Source: Neisseriaceae bacterium
Lineage (GTDB): Bacteria; Pseudomonadota; Gammaproteobacteria; Burkholderiales; Neisseriaceae
Length of the DNA stretch: 25,567 nt
Direction: 5' to 3'
NCBI GenBank assembly: GCA_030146285.1
Contig: JASLBZ010000100.1
Span: 1-25,567 of the forward strand
Shown: positions 22,458 through 25,567 of the stretch, one piece after another
Position numbering within the stretch: the stretch's first letter is position 1
Layout: every line of letters begins with the position of its first letter
Translations under genes and position numbers: made by a program
Notes under the pieces: model-generated
Told to the model about the DNA's origin: nothing
The model's database searches: none
Seen by the model: only the letters and a program-made list of their open reading frames with translations

Positions 22458-23231
22458 ATGATCCAACACAAGAAAATTTATGAACAAGTTGTGGACTTTA
22501 TTGAAGACCGAATTCTGCAAAATGCCTACCCAGCAGGTTCCCGTTTACCAGCCGAGCGACAATTGGCCCAAGAGCTTGGTGTTTCTCGTCCATCAGTAAG
22601 AGATGCTTTGGCGATTTTGGCTGAGCGCAATCTCATTGAATCTCGACGCGGCGATGGGCATTATGTTTCTAATCGACTCAAACAAGATTTTATGGACAGT
22701 TGGCAAAGCATTTTGAATCGGCATGATTATTTAGAAGCAGATGTTTTGGATTTTCGACGCAATTTGGAAAGTACAATGGCCGCCTTGGCCGCAGAACGGC
22801 GAACTGATGCTGATTTGACGCGCATGAAGTACTGGTTGGACCAATTGGACATTGCTTATGCAACCTTGGACTTGGCAAAGCAATCTGAGTCGGATGTGGG
22901 GTTTCACCAAGCCATTGCAGAGTCCTCGCACAATATTTTGTTCGCCCAGTTTTCAGGTGGTTTGTTGCGGGTTTTACACGAACACACACAAACCAATTTG
23001 GCCAATATGTTTTCGGTTGCCGATTTGAAAAATGAACTCGCTGCACAACACCATGCGATTTACGATGCGATTAAGAAAAAGCAGCCATTAAAGGCGCGTA
23101 AAGTGGCTCAGCAACATTTGGATTTTGTCGAGGAAAGTTTGCAAAGCTATCGCCATATGCAACAACGAGAAGAAGTGGCGCAAGCAATTGCTGACAATGA
23201 ACAATCTCGCATCGGTAAACGTGTACGTTAG
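22458..23231 (+). CDS. FadR/GntR-family regulator, LldR/LutR-like
   Basis: A 257-residue repressor-type regulator. The N-terminal winged helix-turn-helix (about 8-72) contains GSRLPAERQLAQELGVSRPSVRDAL-type residues (27-51) and LIESRRGDGHYVS (59-71). The C-terminal FCD ligand domain carries the expected metal/ligand set: Asp146 and His150 (DVGFHQAIAESS), His198 (HHAIYDAI) and His220 (QQHLDFVEE). Family members of this kind (LldR, PdhR, LutR) bind lactate or pyruvate and leave the DNA. Divergent placement from lutA makes control of the lut operon the best inference. AGGGGAAG lies just before the ATG. The gene symbol is left open because LldR, LutR and PdhR are hard to tell apart by eye. Confidence 0.9.
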   Translation: MIQHKKIYEQVVDFIEDRILQNAYPAGSRLPAERQLAQELGVSRPSVRDALAILAERNLIESRRGDGHYVSNRLKQDFMDSWQSILNRHDYLEADVLDFRRNLESTMAALAAERRTDADLTRMKYWLDQLDIAYATLDLAKQSESDVGFHQAIAESSHNILFAQFSGGLLRVLHEHTQTNLANMFSVADLKNELAAQHHAIYDAIKKKQPLKARKVAQQHLDFVEESLQSYRHMQQREEVAQAIADNEQSRIGKRVR

Positions 23232-23392
23232 CATGGTTTTGTGGTATGTTTTAGGGTGCGATTTATTGATTTTTTCAGGCAGCTTGGTATTCCAATTCAA
23301 TGAATACCATTTAGCATTCTGAAAATTCATTTGTGTCTGTCTTTAAAATGTTTTATTTATCAGGTTTATTCGTAGGCCGCCAAGGAGTTTTT

Positions 23393-24820
23393 GTGAGTTC
23401 TTTTGCATCATTGGGTTTATCCGCTGAGATCGTTTCCGCTTTAACTGAGCAAGGTTATGAAACGCCAACCCCTATTCAAGAAGCAGCAATTCCACAAGCA
23501 TTGGCTGGTCACGATATTTTAGCCGCAGCACAAACGGGCACGGGTAAGACAGCAGCCTTTATGTTGCCAAGTTTGCAGCGCCTAAAGGCTTTTGCCACCA
23601 CCAGTACTTCGCCTGCGATGCATCCTGTGCGCATGTTGGTGTTAACGCCAACACGAGAGCTGGCCGATCAAATTGATCAAAACGTCAAAAGCTACATCAA
23701 AAATATTAATCTTCGCCATGCGGTGATTTTTGGTGGCACCAATATGAATGACCAGACCCAACAATTGCGCCGTGGTGTTGAAATCGTGGTGGCAACAGTG
23801 GGTCGCTTACTGGATCACGTCGAACAAAAAAATATTCAATTAAATAAAGTGGATATTTTGGTGCTAGATGAAGCTGACCGCATGCTAGACATGGGTTTTA
23901 TTGATGACATTCGCCGCATTGTGAAATTACTGCCTGCTCAGCGTCAAATCTTATTGTTCTCAGCAACATTTGCTCCAGAAATTAAAAAACTGGCCAATGA
24001 CTTCATGAGAAACCCAGTAACCATCGAAGTTGCCCAGCAAAATGCCACGGGAAAAAATATTGAGCAACACATGATTGCTGTGGATGGCTATCGCAAAAAA
24101 GCATTGTTAGAACGCTTAATTGTGGATTTGAACATGAATCAAGTGATTGTGTTTTGCAAAACCAAAATGAGTGTGGATCAAGTCACCCGTGACTTACAAC
24201 GTAAAAAATTATCAGCGCAAGCCATTCATGGTGACAAATCACAAGGCCAGCGCACGGAAACATTGGCAGCCTTTAAAAAAGGTGATGTCAGAATTTTAGT
24301 GGCCACCGATGTGGCTGCACGTGGTTTGGATATTAGTGATTTGCCGTTTGTGGTGAATTACGAAATGCCAACCAATGCTGAAGACTATGTTCACCGTATT
24401 GGTCGTACTGGTCGTGCCGGTGCTGAAGGCGTGGCTTTGTCAATGATGGATGAACATGACAAAGAAAGTTATCAAAATATTTGTAAATTAATCGGACAAG
24501 AATTGCCGATTGAGAAAATTGAAAGCTTTGAGCCGTCTTGGATGAGTGCGGATAAAACATCCAAAAGCACTGGAAAAACGGACATTCAAGTCAAAAAGCC
24601 AACCACACGTGCCCAAATTAAAACCCATAAAAAAGCCGTGGTCAAAGACACAAGAGACATCGGTGGTGCGCAACCAGCACATGCCAACAGCCCTGATGCC
24701 GGTAACTTCTGTGGGAAAATTACTGGACGTGAACGTCGTCGTCGCGGTCAACGTGAAGTGTGTGCTTTGGTTATGCCTAATTACGGCAAAGACATGGCAG
24801 TGACTGCGATCAAAAAATAA
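23393..24820 (+). CDS. rhlE: DEAD-box ATP-dependent RNA helicase, RhlE-like
   Basis: A 475-residue RNA helicase acting in ribosome assembly or RNA turnover. It shows the Q motif (GYETPTPIQ), motif I AQTGTGKT, Ia PTRELA, VATVGRLLDH where most relatives have TPGR, II DEAD, III SAT, IV VIVFCKT, V ATDVAARGLDI and VI HRIGRTGRAG. A basic, low-complexity tail follows (TSKSTGKTDIQVKKPTTR, GRERRRRGQRE), probably for RNA binding. The start is GTG at 23393: AAGGAG is 6 nt upstream and the conserved SSFASLGLS follows at once. A longer frame from an ATG at 23339 or GTG at 23333 adds an unrelated leader without a ribosome site. The next gene starts 1 nt after its stop. Confidence 0.93.
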   Translation: MSSFASLGLSAEIVSALTEQGYETPTPIQEAAIPQALAGHDILAAAQTGTGKTAAFMLPSLQRLKAFATTSTSPAMHPVRMLVLTPTRELADQIDQNVKSYIKNINLRHAVIFGGTNMNDQTQQLRRGVEIVVATVGRLLDHVEQKNIQLNKVDILVLDEADRMLDMGFIDDIRRIVKLLPAQRQILLFSATFAPEIKKLANDFMRNPVTIEVAQQNATGKNIEQHMIAVDGYRKKALLERLIVDLNMNQVIVFCKTKMSVDQVTRDLQRKKLSAQAIHGDKSQGQRTETLAAFKKGDVRILVATDVAARGLDISDLPFVVNYEMPTNAEDYVHRIGRTGRAGAEGVALSMMDEHDKESYQNICKLIGQELPIEKIESFEPSWMSADKTSKSTGKTDIQVKKPTTRAQIKTHKKAVVKDTRDIGGAQPAHANSPDAGNFCGKITGRERRRRGQREVCALVMPNYGKDMAVTAIKK

Positions 24821-24821
24821 T

Positions 24822-25567
24822 ATGGTAAAAAATGAGACGCCCACACTGAAAGCCTTCGGGATTTTAGAGCATTTGGCGACTTCTGACCGGGCATTGACGT
24901 TGACAGAAATTGCCACCGATTTGGATAGTCCCAAAGCGAGCATTCATCGCATGCTTTCTTCTTTGGAAGAGGGTGGTTTGATTATTCGCGATGCAGGTTT
25001 AAAGCATGCATACACCATTGGGCCAAGATTAAGCCGACTAAGTACCAGCGTTTTGAATAATGTGGGTGTTCAGCGTGTGCGCCATGCCATTTTAAAATCA
25101 CTGGTGGCTGATATCCAACAAACATGCAATTTAACCATGCTTGTAAAATCCGATGTTTTGTATTTGGACCGAATGGAAGCACCGTCGCCACTGCGTTTGG
25201 ACTTGCAACCTGGAACAACTGTTCCTGCGCATGGCTGTGCCAGTGGTAAGCTTTTTTTGGCGAAGCTGCCTTTGGAAAAACGCCAAAGATTGCTGGCAAA
25301 CAGCCCATTAAATGCTTTAACCCCCAATACCGTTACCAATCTTGCCCAGTTAGAGCTTGAATTAGAGCGAATCGCACTTCGCAATGTCAGTATTGATAAC
25401 GAAGAGTTTGTATTGGGCATCACTTGCATCGCGGTGCCCATTTTGGATGACAATGGCCATTGTATTGCTGCCATTGCCATGCATGGTCAAGTTGCAGTTA
25501 CGCCACTTGAAACATCGCTTTCTTTTGTGCCACGCTTGCAAGAAGCGGCTCGAGAATTGGCAAAAAC
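24822..25567 (+). CDS. IclR-family transcriptional regulator (3' end outside window)
   Basis: A frame open to the right edge of the window gives 248 residues without a stop. It starts MVKNETPTLKAFGILEHLATSD and has an N-terminal winged helix-turn-helix (LTLTEIATDLDSPKASIHRMLSSLEEGGLI). The IclR effector domain follows: YTIGPRLSRL, LYLDRMEAPSPLRLDLQPG, the typical PAHGCASGKLFLAKLP, and AVPILDDNGHCIAAIAMHG. Nearly the whole domain is present, so only the extreme C-terminus is missing. The ATG is 1 nt after the rhlE stop and has no ribosome site, which suggests translational coupling to rhlE. Its targets are not in the window. Confidence 0.9.
   Translation, partial: MVKNETPTLKAFGILEHLATSDRALTLTEIATDLDSPKASIHRMLSSLEEGGLIIRDAGLKHAYTIGPRLSRLSTSVLNNVGVQRVRHAILKSLVADIQQTCNLTMLVKSDVLYLDRMEAPSPLRLDLQPGTTVPAHGCASGKLFLAKLPLEKRQRLLANSPLNALTPNTVTNLAQLELELERIALRNVSIDNEEFVLGITCIAVPILDDNGHCIAAIAMHGQVAVTPLETSLSFVPRLQEAARELAK

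Noticed and set aside
23333..23392. Upstream extension of RhlE
   Set aside because: No ribosome site; the extra residues do not resemble helicases, while GTG 23393 has AAGGAG and begins the conserved core.
23800..23820. TVGR instead of TPGR in RhlE as an inactivating change
   Set aside because: All other helicase motifs are intact, and I recall the same variant in Neisseria RhlE proteins, so it is likely a lineage trait.
24488..24943. 151-codon minus-strand frame over the rhlE end and iclR start
   Set aside because: Antisense shadow of two recognisable genes.

Overview
The window reads as chromosomal DNA of a beta-proteobacterium in or near the family Neisseriaceae. Several proteins are Neisseria-like (dGTPase, RhlE, a LutACB/LldP lactate module, YciK). 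The 12-mers AGGCAGCCTGAA and AGGCTGCCTGAA, which match DNA-uptake-sequence dialects described for Kingella- and Simonsiella-type Neisseriaceae, occur six times exactly. Base composition is AT-leaning by eye. I cannot name the genus. Almost every gene is a housekeeping or central-metabolism gene; no rRNA, tRNA, CRISPR array, prophage or intact transposon was seen.

Layout. 1-2276: a MATE efflux pump (5' end cut), murB and a TetR-type regulator in one direction, closed by a strong terminator. 2312-4458: pta, with no ackA beside it, ending in a terminator shared with the convergent gene. 4457-7183, minus strand: an endonuclease/exonuclease/phosphatase-fold hydrolase and a PuuB/OrdL-like FAD oxidase with a TTG start. 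Behind the oxidase lies a graveyard holding two gene remnants: the first residues of an IS3-type OrfA, and a 36-residue piece of an Old Yellow Enzyme. 7184-8381, minus strand: a MaoC/PhaJ-like hydratase and lolA, each with its own terminator. 8607-11357, plus strand: gph and proS, separated by a small cluster of DnaA-box-like sites. 11412-14635: yciK, an exported DUF3298/RsiV-like protein and dgt. 14663-16799: an RluF/RsuA-type pseudouridine synthase, an unknown GAF-like protein and ribA, the last two overlapping by 4 nt. 16838-17116, minus strand: a small unknown gene.

17359-23231 is the most coherent functional unit. On the minus strand lutA, lutC and lutB overlap by 4 nt each and are followed by the lactate permease gene lldP and a terminator. 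A FadR/LldR-type GntR regulator is transcribed divergently. The shared intergenic region holds a promoter and a TGGT-CAG-ACCA operator-like palindrome in front of lutA. Together these genes would import lactate, oxidise it to pyruvate and switch the system on in response to the substrate. The window ends with a rhlE-type DEAD-box helicase (GTG start) followed after 1 nt by an IclR-family regulator cut by the right edge.

No clear undescribed multi-gene system was found. The best leads are the decayed Old Yellow Enzyme/IS3 junction, the mixed uptake-sequence dialects, the DnaA-box cluster before proS, and the unknown proteins beside ribA.
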